64,000 nt of DNA from an uncultured Selenomonadaceae bacterium (GCA_905235685.1 CAJOMO010000007.1:28807-92806), one strand, 5' to 3'; shown: positions 46,625 to 55,673, numbered from the stretch's first letter. The notes: a model not told the origin generated them from the sequence alone. Numbers and translations are program-made.

Positions 46625-47884
46625 TTAGCTTTTCAGCGAATCGGCAATTTTATCTGCGGGAATATTTTCCTGCTCTGAAGTTTCGAGATTTTTCACGGTC
46701 ACGGTAGAATTTTTAATTTCGTCTTCGCCGATAATCAGCGCGAATTTTGCGCCGGATTTCGCCGCCTGTTTCATTTGCGCTTTCATACTGCGTTTGGCAA
46801 AATCCATCGTGGCGGAAATATTTTCGCGCCGAAGTTTCGTCAGCAAATTAAAACCGAAAACTTCAGCCTTCGAGCCGGAAGTAACTATGAACGCGTCAAG
46901 ACTTTTAATTTTCGTTTGCAACAAATTTTGTTTTTCAAGCGCAATTAAAATCCGCTCAATGCCCGCCGCAAACCCAATGCCAGGCGTCGGATTGCCGCCA
47001 ATTTCTTCAATCAAGCCGTCGTAGCGCCCGCCGCCCGCAACCGCCGACTGCGCGCCCAATGGCAAATATTGAATCTCAAACGCCGTCTTCGTGTAATAAT
47101 CCAGCCCGCGCACAAGCCGCCCGTCAAGCTCAAATTTAACGCCCGCCGCCGTCAAAAATTCTTGAACTTTGGCAAAATGTTCGCGGCAGTCGTCGCACAG
47201 GCAAGTTTCAATTTTCGGCGCGTCTTCCATAAATTCCTTAGCGCCGTCAACTTTGCAGTCCAAAATTCGCATAGGATTTTTATCAATCCGCCGTTTGCAA
47301 TCGTCGCAAAGTTCGTCAATGTTATCTGTAAAATAGTGCTGAAGTTTTTGCCGATAAACGGGACGACATTTCGGGCAGCCGACCGTGTTAATTTTCAAAT
47401 TCAAATCGTCAAGCCCCAAACTTTTCAAAAAATCCCACGCCAGCAAAATAATTTCCGCGTCAACTGCAGGATTTTCTTCACCGAGTGCCTCGACGCCGAA
47501 TTGATGAAATTCCCTGAGCCTGCCGGCTTGCGGTCTGTCGTAGCGGAACATTGAGCCGATATAAAAAAGTTTCACCAAGCCGCCGTCCGCATAAAGTTTA
47601 TTCTGAAGATAAGCGCGAACAACCGACGCGGTATTTTCGGGGCGCAAAGTTATCGAGCGCCCGCCGCGATCTTCAAACGTGTACATTTCCTTATCGACAA
47701 CGTCCGTGCCCTCGCCGATACTGCGGTGAAAAAGTTCCGTGTGTTCGAAGGTCGGCGTGCGAATTTCCGCGTAGCCGTAATTTTGGCAGATTTCGCGAAT
47801 TTTATTTTCAATGTAAAGCCAGCTCTGAATTTGTTCCGGCAAAATATCTTTAGTGCCTCTCGGCGCATTTGTCAGCAAAGTCAT
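46625..47884 (-). CDS. hisS: Histidyl-tRNA synthetase
   Basis: A 419-residue class II synthetase: NAPRGTKDILPEQ, motif 2 FRYDRPQAGRLREFHQFG, the HisA motifs LVRGLDYYTKTAFE and GGGRYDGLI, and the C-terminal anticodon-binding domain. Four cysteine pairs (CPKC, CDDC, CLCDDC) in the insertion fit a zinc-binding type. GGAGG lies only one base before the ATG at 47884, so the TTG two codons on (47878), giving MLTNAPRGT, may be the true start. Confidence 0.96.
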   Translation of the reverse strand: MTLLTNAPRGTKDILPEQIQSWLYIENKIREICQNYGYAEIRTPTFEHTELFHRSIGEGTDVVDKEMYTFEDRGGRSITLRPENTASVVRAYLQNKLYADGGLVKLFYIGSMFRYDRPQAGRLREFHQFGVEALGEENPAVDAEIILLAWDFLKSLGLDDLNLKINTVGCPKCRPVYRQKLQHYFTDNIDELCDDCKRRIDKNPMRILDCKVDGAKEFMEDAPKIETCLCDDCREHFAKVQEFLTAAGVKFELDGRLVRGLDYYTKTAFEIQYLPLGAQSAVAGGGRYDGLIEEIGGNPTPGIGFAAGIERILIALEKQNLLQTKIKSLDAFIVTSGSKAEVFGFNLLTKLRRENISATMDFAKRSMKAQMKQAAKSGAKFALIIGEDEIKNSTVTVKNLETSEQENIPADKIADSLKS

Positions 47885-47900
47885 TCCTCCTCAGCCCAAA

Positions 47901-47998
47901 ATTTGTCATTTCGCGCGGTGTGCAATAAACCGCGAAAACAATTTCTTTGAAGTAACCGTCAAATTCGGGCAAAATTTTTTTCGTAAGCCTGCGCGATT
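47901..47998 (-). repeat. Duplicated 3' fragment of the PARG-like gene
   Basis: About 97 bases nearly identical to 48047-48145 (three substitutions and one A/T-run indel seen). It repeats codons for AQAYEKILPEFDGYFKEIVF and the following residues of the adjacent PARG-like gene, in the same orientation and 146 bases away. It is either a local tandem duplication or the last trace of a second gene copy. Confidence 0.8.
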
Positions 47999-48017
47999 AA
48001 AAAATATATTTATTATT

Positions 48018-48827
48018 TTAACTCAAAATTTCCTTGAAAGTTTCAAAGTTTGTCATTTCGCGCGATGTGCAATAAACCGCGAAAACAATTTCTTTAAAGT
48101 AACCGTCAAATTCGGGCAAAATTTTTTCGTAAGCCTGCGCGACCGTCTTTGGGTTATTTTGAAAAGCGCCGCAGCCAAAAGCGCCCGTCACGAAAATATC
48201 AACGCCATTAGCCGCAAGCACCGTTAACATATGGCGCGCGCGTTTCTTGTGAATTTCGAACAGGTCATAGTCTTTCATCAAAAATCTGCGAAGATTGGGC
48301 GCGGCGCAAGTCATAACGTCAACTTTAACCCAGGAATTTTGCGGCAAACGTTCGGGAATGTCAACGTCGCTCTTGCAAATGATAATGTCGGGCGAATACA
48401 GGCAAGCGTCGGTATAGCGGGCGTCCTGGCGCGAATAATGAAAATCGTAATAGCGCTGAAAATTTTCTTCGGTGTCGAGCACGGGATAAAGCGTTGAACA
48501 GCGGCAAAGCGATTCTTCCTGCGCACGGCTGCCGTGAACAACTCCGCCGCCAGGATTTGTCGCCGAGGCAAAATTGTGAACGGCAATTCGCGAATCCGGA
48601 TTATTTTTGTGCAAATCAGTAGCCGCGGCAAAACTGCGCGATTGAATCACAGAAATTTTTGTGCTGCCGAATTTTTTTTCGGGCAACGCCGGATAATTTT
48701 CCGCGTCATAAAAAATCGTTCCGGCAATGGATTTCGCGATAGATTTTTGCAAAGCCGCGTCGCTGTTGTACCATTGTTGCGTGTCGACGAAAACTTCAGC
48801 CATTTGTTCTTTGGTTACGTACGCCAT
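48018..48827 (-). CDS. PARG-like macrodomain protein (TIGR02452/DUF2263 family)
   Basis: A 269-residue protein with the bacterial poly(ADP-ribose) glycohydrolase signature NPGGGVVHGSRAQEESLCR (about residues 90-108; GGG followed by QEE, the catalytic glutamates) and an ADP-ribose-binding GAFGCGAFQNNP near 215. Such enzymes remove poly- or mono-ADP-ribose from proteins or nucleic acids. AAGGAGG lies 9 bases before the ATG, inside the tail of the HemZ-like gene, which it overlaps by 32 bases. It is the third ADP-ribose-processing gene in the window. Confidence 0.85.
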   Translation of the reverse strand: MAYVTKEQMAEVFVDTQQWYNSDAALQKSIAKSIAGTIFYDAENYPALPEKKFGSTKISVIQSRSFAAATDLHKNNPDSRIAVHNFASATNPGGGVVHGSRAQEESLCRCSTLYPVLDTEENFQRYYDFHYSRQDARYTDACLYSPDIIICKSDVDIPERLPQNSWVKVDVMTCAAPNLRRFLMKDYDLFEIHKKRARHMLTVLAANGVDIFVTGAFGCGAFQNNPKTVAQAYEKILPEFDGYFKEIVFAVYCTSREMTNFETFKEILS

Positions 48828-50595
48828 CAGCGTTTGCCTCCTTAGGTTTCTTCTTAGATTTTTTGGGCTTGAATTTAGGTTTCTTAGGCTCGGCGGGAAT
48901 TATTTCAACAGCCGCGGGAATATTTTTAGCAAACAAAATTTTTTCGGCGGTTTCAAATTCGGTAAGCACGAACTGAAAATATTTGAACGCGGAAATTTCC
49001 TCAATCGGCGAATTTTCTTCGACAGCGGAAATTTCTTCAGCCGGTAAATTTTCTTCGACAGCGGAAATTTCTTCGACAGGCTCATAAATTTCAGCCAAAA
49101 TCTTAGCGCGGTTGTCGATATATTTATCCACGTCGCGCAGATAAGTTGTCAAATCTTTTGCGTGAAAAGCCGACTGCAAGCACATATTTTCATTGTCGGG
49201 AACTTTGGTACTCGCCGCCGCGCCCACGCCAATAATCGTCTGCCGCTCGTCCATAATCTGGATATTGTAAATTCCTTCCGCGCCGCGCTTGCAGTAGCCG
49301 ATATTTTCAATTTGCCCGCTGATATAGCCCTGCCGGTAAAGATAGTACGGCTGATAATTTTTTTCGCGCAGGAGTTTTTCCGCCACGTATGACATCTTTT
49401 GAACTTCGGCGTCATTCGGCAATTCAAAATCTTCAAGGTTAGAAATTTCGTCGGCAAGCATCGTTTGCAAAGGTGAGCCGCGTTTAATCGCCAGCGCGTG
49501 CAATGTAACATCGTCCGGATTGAGCGCCAAAACTTTTTTCACGCTGTCTTTGACGTCGCAAATATTTTCGCCAGGCAAGCCCAATATCAAATCCATATTG
49601 ATTTTGAAACCGCCCGCCGCCCGCAATTCGTTAAACGCCGTGATAACCTGCTCGGTGGAATGTTGCCGCCCGATTCTGTCCAAAGTTTTCTGCTGCATAG
49701 TTTGAGGATTGACGCTAACGCGCGTCACGTGGCAATTTTTCATCACGGAAATTTTTTCGGCGTTAATCGTATCGGGACGCCCGCACTCAACGGTAAATTC
49801 TTCGACGCCGCTGTCGTAAAACGCCGCTGTAACTTTATTCAGCATTTCGGCGAAAAATCTTTCCGGCAAAGCGGTAGGAGTGCCGCCGCCCACGTAAATG
49901 CTTTGAACTTTGAAACCGTACCGCCTAATTTCCGCCGCCGCCGCGTCAATGTCTTTCGTCAACACGCGCATAAATTCGGCAACTTTTTCGTCGTCCGGCA
50001 AAACATTCGAAGGAAACGAACAATAAAGACAGCGCGTCACGCAAAACGGAATGCCCACGTACACGCCGATAATTTTTTCGCCGCCGCTCTGCAAAATTGG
50101 AATTTGCCGAATCGCAACTTCAGTTAACAGCCAGGATTTATCGTAATTCGTCAAATAATCTTCGCGAAGCCTGCGCGAAATTTTTTCACGGTCAATGACG
50201 CCGTGCTTAGTTTTGCCGAAACCGTCGCGAATCCAGCGGTGAATAATTTTCGTCGGTCTGACGCCGTGCATAATCCCGTACGGCACGCCCGCCATTTTCA
50301 AATCGCCGGTTAAAATCCGGTACAGATTTTTTTTAATGAGCCGATGAATTTCCGCGCCGCGCCGCTCTTTCGGATTAATTTTGTCAGATTCGACGAATTT
50401 TTTTTCAACGCCGTTAATTTTCACATTCAGCCGCGTCTTGACGTTTTCGCCGCTAATCATATTCCGAATCTCAAATTTTTCAAAATCCGCCGCGCCGTCT
50501 TCAACCGTCTCAATGTGAAACGCGCGCAAAACTTCACCAACGATTTTCACGATAACTTGATCTTCGCTGTTCAGCTTAAAATTTTTTATCTTCAC
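48796..50595 (-). CDS. hemZ: HemZ-like radical SAM protein (coproporphyrinogen dehydrogenase family)
   Basis: A 599-residue protein of the HemN/HemZ family. Residues 1-170 are the HemZ-type N-terminus; the radical SAM core begins GVYVGIPFCVTRCLYCSFPS with cluster cysteines 185, 189 and 192, then IYVGGGTPTAL and MDLILGLPGE. The last 100 residues are not conserved: a 12-residue repeat (EEISAVEENLPA) and a lysine-rich end (KKPKFKPKKSKKKPKEA). Whether it makes haem or acts on another tetrapyrrole is unclear. The GTG start overlaps the fur stop by four bases, giving an iron-linked context. Confidence 0.85.
   Translation of the reverse strand: MKIKNFKLNSEDQVIVKIVGEVLRAFHIETVEDGAADFEKFEIRNMISGENVKTRLNVKINGVEKKFVESDKINPKERRGAEIHRLIKKNLYRILTGDLKMAGVPYGIMHGVRPTKIIHRWIRDGFGKTKHGVIDREKISRRLREDYLTNYDKSWLLTEVAIRQIPILQSGGEKIIGVYVGIPFCVTRCLYCSFPSNVLPDDEKVAEFMRVLTKDIDAAAAEIRRYGFKVQSIYVGGGTPTALPERFFAEMLNKVTAAFYDSGVEEFTVECGRPDTINAEKISVMKNCHVTRVSVNPQTMQQKTLDRIGRQHSTEQVITAFNELRAAGGFKINMDLILGLPGENICDVKDSVKKVLALNPDDVTLHALAIKRGSPLQTMLADEISNLEDFELPNDAEVQKMSYVAEKLLREKNYQPYYLYRQGYISGQIENIGYCKRGAEGIYNIQIMDERQTIIGVGAAASTKVPDNENMCLQSAFHAKDLTTYLRDVDKYIDNRAKILAEIYEPVEEISAVEENLPAEEISAVEENSPIEEISAFKYFQFVLTEFETAEKILFAKNIPAAVEIIPAEPKKPKFKPKKSKKKPKEANADGVRNQRTNG
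48991..49080. repeat. 36-bp minisatellite in the HemZ-like gene
   Basis: Two 36-base units (48991-49026, 49027-49062) and a half unit (49063-49080) sharing GGAAATTTCTTC and TTTTCTTCGACAGC. It encodes the Glu/Ala repeat of the C-terminal tail and keeps the frame because the unit is a multiple of three. Confidence 0.85.
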
Positions 50596-51062
50596 GACAT
50601 CACCTTATTTCTGCAGTCCGAACAATAACCGAAAAATTTAACTTCGTGGTTGACAATTTCAAAATCAGCTTTTGCGGCAATGCGATCTTCAATTTCGTCA
50701 AGCATATCTTCTTTGAACTCGATAACTTTTTTGCACTTGAGGCAAATCAAATGGTGGTGGCGGTGAGTTTTGGCGTCGCCGTTATTCAATTCGTAGCGCA
50801 CGCAGCCGTCGTCGAAATTTACCTTCATCAAAATGCCAAGTTCGGTCAAAAGTTCGACGTTGCGGTAAACCGTCGCCAGTCCGAAATCGAAATCTTTTTT
50901 GCGCAAAAGTTCATGGACTTCTTCCGCGCTCAAATGGTTGCCTTGCTCAGTTTCGATAAAAATTTGCAGAATCTCCTTGCGTTGCGGCGTCATTTTGTAA
51001 TTATTCTCCGCCAATTTTCCGCGTAAATCCTGCATTTTAAAAAGCTGTTGGGTTTCGCTCAT
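50592..51062 (-). CDS. fur: Fur family transcriptional regulator
   Basis: A 156-residue metalloregulator: winged helix (MTPQRKEILQIFIETEQGNH, then GLATVYRNVELLTELGI), metal-binding HRHHHLICLKC and the second zinc pair CSDC. The HHHLIC motif and CxxC pairs fit Fur or Zur/PerR type; iron sensing is likely but not certain. The ATG at 51062 follows TAGGGGGG; the longer frame reaches back through the promoter. It overlaps the HemZ-like gene by four bases. Confidence 0.88.
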   Translation of the reverse strand: MSETQQLFKMQDLRGKLAENNYKMTPQRKEILQIFIETEQGNHLSAEEVHELLRKKDFDFGLATVYRNVELLTELGILMKVNFDDGCVRYELNNGDAKTHRHHHLICLKCKKVIEFKEDMLDEIEDRIAAKADFEIVNHEVKFFGYCSDCRNKVMS

Positions 51063-51098
51063 GCCGAAGTTCCCCCCTAAATTATAATCGTCGCGCAT

Positions 51099-51127
51099 AT
51101 TATAACAGGTTGGCTGAAAATGTACAA
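51099..51127 (-). promoter_or_regulatory. fur promoter
   Basis: On the minus strand TTGTAC (51122-51127), a 17-base spacer and TATAAT (51099-51104). A second TATAAT follows at about 51081-51086, giving TTATAAT and ATTATAA arms 10 bases apart, which could be an autoregulatory site. Confidence 0.6.
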
Positions 51128-51162
51128 AAAAAATCGCCCCGCTAAGGGACGAACGAAAATTT

Positions 51163-51807
51163 TCAGCCGAAAAATTCATTCTCGGCGGCAATACAAATCG
51201 CGTGGTAAATCGGCAAGTGAAATTCCTGGATTTTGTAAGTTTCGTCGGACGGCGCGCAAATCGTTATGTCGGCAATATTTTTCAATTTGCCGCCGCGCTT
51301 GCCGGTGAGCGCGATAATTTCAACGCCGATAATTTTTGCAACCTCCGCCGCGTAAAGCACATTTGCCGAATTGCCGGAAGTCGAAATCGCCAACAGAATA
51401 TCGCCGCGTTTGCCGAGTCCGAAAAGCTGTTGAGCGAAAGATAAATCTGCCGCCTTGTCATTGGCAAAGGCAGTTGCAAGCGCCGTTTCGCCCACAAGAG
51501 AAATCGCCGGTAAAGCGCCTTGCAAATTTGCTTTGAAATAATCGGCGTCATTCGGGAAAAGTTTTTCTGCGCGAGCGACAAAATTTGAATCTAATTTTCG
51601 CGGCAGGATAAAGCCCTTCATGAGTTCGCCGACAATGTGCAAAGCGTCAGCCGCAGAGCCGCCATTGCCGCAGGTTATTAATTTGTTGCCGGTACGAAAA
51701 CTTTCACAAATTTTTTCGACAGCCGCATTTAAACTTTCGCGGCAAATTTCCAGCGCCGGATATCTCTCAATCAGCGCGTCGATTTTTTTAAAAGTTGAAT
51801 TTTTCAT
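51163..51807 (-). CDS. gmhA: SIS-domain sedoheptulose-7-phosphate isomerase-like protein
   Basis: A 214-residue SIS-fold protein with NKLITCGNGGSAADALHIVGE and AISTSGNSANVL, as in phosphoheptose isomerase GmhA, which makes D-glycero-D-manno-heptose 7-phosphate for LPS core. DSNFVARAEKLFPNDADY does not match the shorter DnaA-associated DiaA. The ATG at 51807 overlaps the polA stop (ATGA) and follows GGAGG. It suits a diderm with heptose-containing lipopolysaccharide. Confidence 0.82.
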   Translation of the reverse strand: MKNSTFKKIDALIERYPALEICRESLNAAVEKICESFRTGNKLITCGNGGSAADALHIVGELMKGFILPRKLDSNFVARAEKLFPNDADYFKANLQGALPAISLVGETALATAFANDKAADLSFAQQLFGLGKRGDILLAISTSGNSANVLYAAEVAKIIGVEIIALTGKRGGKLKNIADITICAPSDETYKIQEFHLPIYHAICIAAENEFFG

Positions 51808-54332
51808 TTTGCCTCCGCCCAATTCTTGCCGTGGTGAATATCGACAATCAGCGGCACTTTCAAAGCGATAACATTTTCCATAGCCGCGCGAACGATTTGC
51901 TCAACCTGCGCGAGTTCGTCGGCCGCGGTTTCAATGACCAGTTCGTCGTGAACCTGCAGGATAATTCGACTGCGAAGGTCGCGCAGATTTTTTTCCGCGT
52001 CAATCATGGCCATTTTGATAATATCGGCGGCAGTTCCTTGAATCGGCGTATTCATAGCCATTCGCTCGGCAAGCCCGCGCTGATGGAAATTGGCGCTGTT
52101 AATCATTGACAAAAAACGCCGCCGCCCAAAAAGCGTCGTGACGTAGCCGTTTTTATGCGCATTAGAAATCGTCGCGTCGAGAAATTCTTTAACCTTAGGA
52201 TAGCGCGCGAAATACAGGCTGATATATTCGCCGGCCTCTTTACGCGAAATTCGCAAATCCTTCGACAGCCCGTAATCGCTGATACCGTAAACAATGCCGA
52301 AATTAACCGCCTTAGCTTTGCGGCGCAGGTCGGGCGTCATATTGTCGATTGACACGCCGAAAACTTCAGCCGCCGTCCGCGCGTGAATATCTTCGCCGCT
52401 CAGAAATGCGTTAATCAAATTTTCGTCGCCGGACATATGCGCCAACAGTCGAAGTTCAATCTGCGAATAATCCGCCGAAACTAAAAAATCGTAACCGGCG
52501 CCGGGCTCAAAAAGCGCGCGAATTTCCCTTCCTTCTTCGGTGCGCACGGGGATATTTTGCAAATTTGGATCTGAACTTGAAAGTCTGCCGGTTGCCGTCA
52601 CCGTCTGATTAAAATTCGTGTGGACGCGGTGAGTTTCGGGGTTTATCAAAATTTTAATTCCGTCAAGGAAAGTCGACTTCAATTTGGCGAGTGTGCGGAA
52701 ATTGATAATTTCGTCGATAATCGGGTGAATGCCGCGCAGATTTTCAAGCACTTCAGCGTTAGTCGACACGCCGGATTTAGTTTTTTTCTTAGTCTGAGTG
52801 ACGGGCGGCAGATTCAGCTTTTCAAAAAGAATTTCAGCCAATTGTTTAGGCGAATTGATATTAAATTTTTCACCGGCGAGCGCGTAAATATTTTCTTCGA
52901 TTTTGGCAAGGCGGCGCTGCATATCGGCGGATTTTTCGTCAAGGCGGGCGGTGTCGACGTAAACGCCGCGCATTTCCATTTTCGCCAAAACCGCAGTAAG
53001 TGGCAATTCCATATCTTGATAAAGTTTAGTCAAGCCGGACGCGTCAAGTTTTTCAGCGTAAAGAGCGCCGATTTTTTCAATGGCGGCGACTTCGGCGGCG
53101 GGCGAATCCGGCAAGCTCATATCAAATTCCAGCGTCAGCAATTCCGCGCAGGAATAATTTTCGCGTTCCGGATACAACAGATACGCCGCAATTTCCACGT
53201 CGAAGGTTAGTGGAGAGTGAAAAGTGGTTAGTGGATAGTGTTTTAGTATTTTTTTTAATCCGTGAACGTAAATTTTCTTGCCGCTGTTAAAAATTTGGGC
53301 AAGCTGATTTTCGTTAACTTCAAAAATTTCTTCGCCCGCCTTAACAAAATTACCGGCAACCGTCAAAAATTCCGCAGCAAAAATTTTATCCATATCGACG
53401 GCGCTAATTTCCGGCACTTCCAAAATATTTGCGGGCGCGTCATTCATAAATTCGCCGAAAAGATTTTCAACGGCGTCGTACATTTCGTGAATCCGTTTGC
53501 GCGCGATTTTCAAAGCATATCTGCCGCAAAATTCGTCAACGCGGCTCAAATTCGGCGTGATTTTAAAATCCTGCGCGCCAAAATTAATATCCGGTACGTG
53601 GCAGTCAATCTGCGCAAGTTTCTTGCTGAGTTTCGCCATTTCAACGCCGCTCTGAATCGCCTCACGAAATTTTTTTGAAGAAATTTTATCGCTGTTGGCA
53701 AGGACGTTTTCCAAATTCCCAAAATCCCGCAAAAGTTTCGTGGCAGTTTTCGGACCAACGCCCGCCACTCCAGGAATATTATCCGAATCGTCGCCGCGCA
53801 AACCTTTATAATCGACAAGCAAACGCGGCTCAAATCCAAATTCGGCGGTGAATTTTTCTTCGTCGTAAATTTCAATGTTGGTGTTTCGAACGAAAAGCAC
53901 GCGCGTATTTTTATTAATCAGCTGGAATGCGTCGCGGTCGCCTGTCACAATATCGACTTGAAAATCCGCCGACGCTTGAGCCGCCAATGTGCCGATAATA
54001 TCATCAGCCTCGTAATTCGGCGCGGACAAAGTTTTAATCCCAATCGCCGCGGCAAATTCTTCGAGCATCGCCATCTGCGCGATTAATTCAGGCGGAGTTT
54101 TTTCGCGCCCGCCCTTGTATTCGGGATAAATTTTTGTGCGAAAAGTTTCGCGCGAAGTGTCCAGCGCTATCGCCGCGTAAGTCGGATTGTATTCGCGCAG
54201 GAGCTTTACCAAAACATTTGAAAAGCCGGTAATTGCGCCGGTTGGTTCGCCGCTCGGCGCTGTCAAATTCGGCATTGCGTAAAACGAGCGGTAAAATATG
54301 CTGCTGCCGTCAATTATTATCAGTGTTTGCAT
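51804..54332 (-). CDS. polA: DNA polymerase I
   Basis: A repair polymerase of 842 residues. The 5'-3' exonuclease domain (1-290) has IIDGSSIFYRSFYAM, YEADDIIGTLA and KGLRGDDSDNIPGV. The middle 3'-5' exonuclease-like domain lacks the DxE-type acidic residues, so proofreading is probably lost. The polymerase domain has SADYSQIELRLLAHMS, KAVNFGIVYGIS and LQVHDELVIE. Residues encoded by a heptamer repeat (HYPLTTFHSPLT) interrupt the middle domain just before FDVEIAAYLLYP. The ATG follows GAGGATGAG and lies in the tail of the L,D-transpeptidase gene. Confidence 0.96.
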   Translation of the reverse strand: MQTLIIIDGSSIFYRSFYAMPNLTAPSGEPTGAITGFSNVLVKLLREYNPTYAAIALDTSRETFRTKIYPEYKGGREKTPPELIAQMAMLEEFAAAIGIKTLSAPNYEADDIIGTLAAQASADFQVDIVTGDRDAFQLINKNTRVLFVRNTNIEIYDEEKFTAEFGFEPRLLVDYKGLRGDDSDNIPGVAGVGPKTATKLLRDFGNLENVLANSDKISSKKFREAIQSGVEMAKLSKKLAQIDCHVPDINFGAQDFKITPNLSRVDEFCGRYALKIARKRIHEMYDAVENLFGEFMNDAPANILEVPEISAVDMDKIFAAEFLTVAGNFVKAGEEIFEVNENQLAQIFNSGKKIYVHGLKKILKHYPLTTFHSPLTFDVEIAAYLLYPERENYSCAELLTLEFDMSLPDSPAAEVAAIEKIGALYAEKLDASGLTKLYQDMELPLTAVLAKMEMRGVYVDTARLDEKSADMQRRLAKIEENIYALAGEKFNINSPKQLAEILFEKLNLPPVTQTKKKTKSGVSTNAEVLENLRGIHPIIDEIINFRTLAKLKSTFLDGIKILINPETHRVHTNFNQTVTATGRLSSSDPNLQNIPVRTEEGREIRALFEPGAGYDFLVSADYSQIELRLLAHMSGDENLINAFLSGEDIHARTAAEVFGVSIDNMTPDLRRKAKAVNFGIVYGISDYGLSKDLRISRKEAGEYISLYFARYPKVKEFLDATISNAHKNGYVTTLFGRRRFLSMINSANFHQRGLAERMAMNTPIQGTAADIIKMAMIDAEKNLRDLRSRIILQVHDELVIETAADELAQVEQIVRAAMENVIALKVPLIVDIHHGKNWAEAK
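53207..53248. repeat. Degenerate heptamer repeat inside polA
   Basis: Six 7-base units on plus: TTAGTGG, AGAGTGA, AAAGTGG, TTAGTGG, ATAGTGT, TTTAGTA. Consensus NTAGTGG, the same as in the DUF512 gene at 10086-10120. The array length is a multiple of three (42), so the frame is kept. Confidence 0.75.
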
Positions 54333-55578
54333 GGCTCATCCTCAAAACTTCAACGGTTTCAATTTCCTCAATGGGGATTTTCTTTTGGCGAATTTTTTGC
54401 TTGGCTTTATCTTTCTTCTTAGTTTTATTCTTTTTCTCAGATTTGTTTTTCTTAGTTGCGGGCTGATTGTCGACGGGCGGATTTTCCGTGGGCGTCAATT
54501 CCTCAATTGGTTTAGGCTTGTCTTTGTCTTTTTTAGCTTTTCTGTCCAATTTGGAATTGGCGATATAAAATTTGAAAATTTTGCCGTCAGCGGGATTATC
54601 GGAAATATTTTGCAGTCCGCCGTCCAGATTGAAAAGCACAATGGCATCTTCGGCGTTGCAGTAAATTTGCGATTTACTTTCAAAGCCGGTAACGGTGCCG
54701 TACTTAGTTTTGAGCGTAGCCTCGCCCGCGCGCCATTCCAATTTTGTTTTGAGCGCCATTGCCACGGGAACTACCGGCAAATAATTAATGTTATCGCGCT
54801 GAACTGCCTTTGCCAAAAATTTCTTGCCGTTGACTTCAACCGGCTCAATGCGTCTGCCCTGCACTTCAATATTGTACGGTTTGCCAATAATCGTGGGCGT
54901 GCCGTCCGAGGCGTCAATTTTTTCCGCAATATTTTCGTCGCTCTCAAAGGGCGCAACTCCATAGGGTTCGAGCCAACGATTTACATACGCCACGTCAATA
55001 TTTTGCCAACCGTAACCGTCCGGATAAATTGAATAAATCACGTTGCCGTCCGCGATTTTTTCAACAACCACGCGATTATAAGTTATGTCAACCGGCGTGC
55101 CCACTTCGACGGCGTCAAAAATCTGTTCGACGTCAGCCTCGCGCATTCGCACACAGCCGTTTGAAACGTAGCCGCCGATACTGTCGGGGCGATTTGTACC
55201 GTGAATCCCGTAATTCCCGTAAATCTGCATCCAACGATAGCCCAGTGGATTATCCGGTCCGGAAGAAACAATATATTCGGGGTCGTTCGGGTCAATCCAC
55301 GGCGGATTAATTTCTTTCGCCACGATTTTGAAATAACCAACCGGCGTCGGCGTGTAAGTTTTTCCCAAGCCAAGCGGATATTCCGCAATTTTTACGCCGT
55401 TTTCGTAGTAAGCCATCATTCGGCTCGCCGCATTTATCGCAATTCGTTTTTCAACTTTGGGCGGCTTTATTTCTTTGTCGGTTTTCGAAGTTTCAGCCGC
55501 GGACGCCGTCGCTCCGAAAAACATTGACAAGCCCAAAATTCCCGCCGCAAGTTTACCAAAAAATTTCAACCTTAGCAC
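54310..55578 (-). CDS. L,D-transpeptidase (YkuD family) with stalk domain
   Basis: A 422-residue exported enzyme: signal peptide (LKFFGKLAAGILGLSMFFGA), YkuD catalytic domain with GIHGTN (His126) and SNGCVRM (Cys142), then a copper amine oxidase-like stalk domain (YLPVVPVAMALKTKLEW, about 280). It cross-links peptidoglycan stems 3-3 or anchors proteins. The tail (about 350-422) is lysine-rich (KKNKSEKKNKTKKKDK) and ends inside polA with a 23-base overlap. The GTG at 55578 is preceded by AAAGGC; TATAAT lies upstream on minus. Confidence 0.88.
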   Translation of the reverse strand: MLRLKFFGKLAAGILGLSMFFGATASAAETSKTDKEIKPPKVEKRIAINAASRMMAYYENGVKIAEYPLGLGKTYTPTPVGYFKIVAKEINPPWIDPNDPEYIVSSGPDNPLGYRWMQIYGNYGIHGTNRPDSIGGYVSNGCVRMREADVEQIFDAVEVGTPVDITYNRVVVEKIADGNVIYSIYPDGYGWQNIDVAYVNRWLEPYGVAPFESDENIAEKIDASDGTPTIIGKPYNIEVQGRRIEPVEVNGKKFLAKAVQRDNINYLPVVPVAMALKTKLEWRAGEATLKTKYGTVTGFESKSQIYCNAEDAIVLFNLDGGLQNISDNPADGKIFKFYIANSKLDRKAKKDKDKPKPIEELTPTENPPVDNQPATKKNKSEKKNKTKKKDKAKQKIRQKKIPIEEIETVEVLRMSHANTDNN

Positions 55579-55673
55579 TGCCTTTCAAAAAATTTTTCGC
55601 CATTATAACACAACGCCGAATTTTTTTGAAGGATTGCGCGGCTCTTTCAAAGAAATTATACGCGGTGATTTTT

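Noticed and set aside
48991..49080. CRISPR-like repeat
   Set aside because: Units are contiguous with no spacers and encode an in-frame peptide repeat; it is a coding minisatellite.
49498..50127. 209-residue plus frame opposite the HemZ-like gene
   Set aside because: Antisense shadow, Phe/Arg/His-rich, no start signals.
51081..51104. PerR box in the fur promoter
   Set aside because: The TTATAAT and ATTATAA arms are 10 bases apart, not 1, and coincide with two -10 elements.
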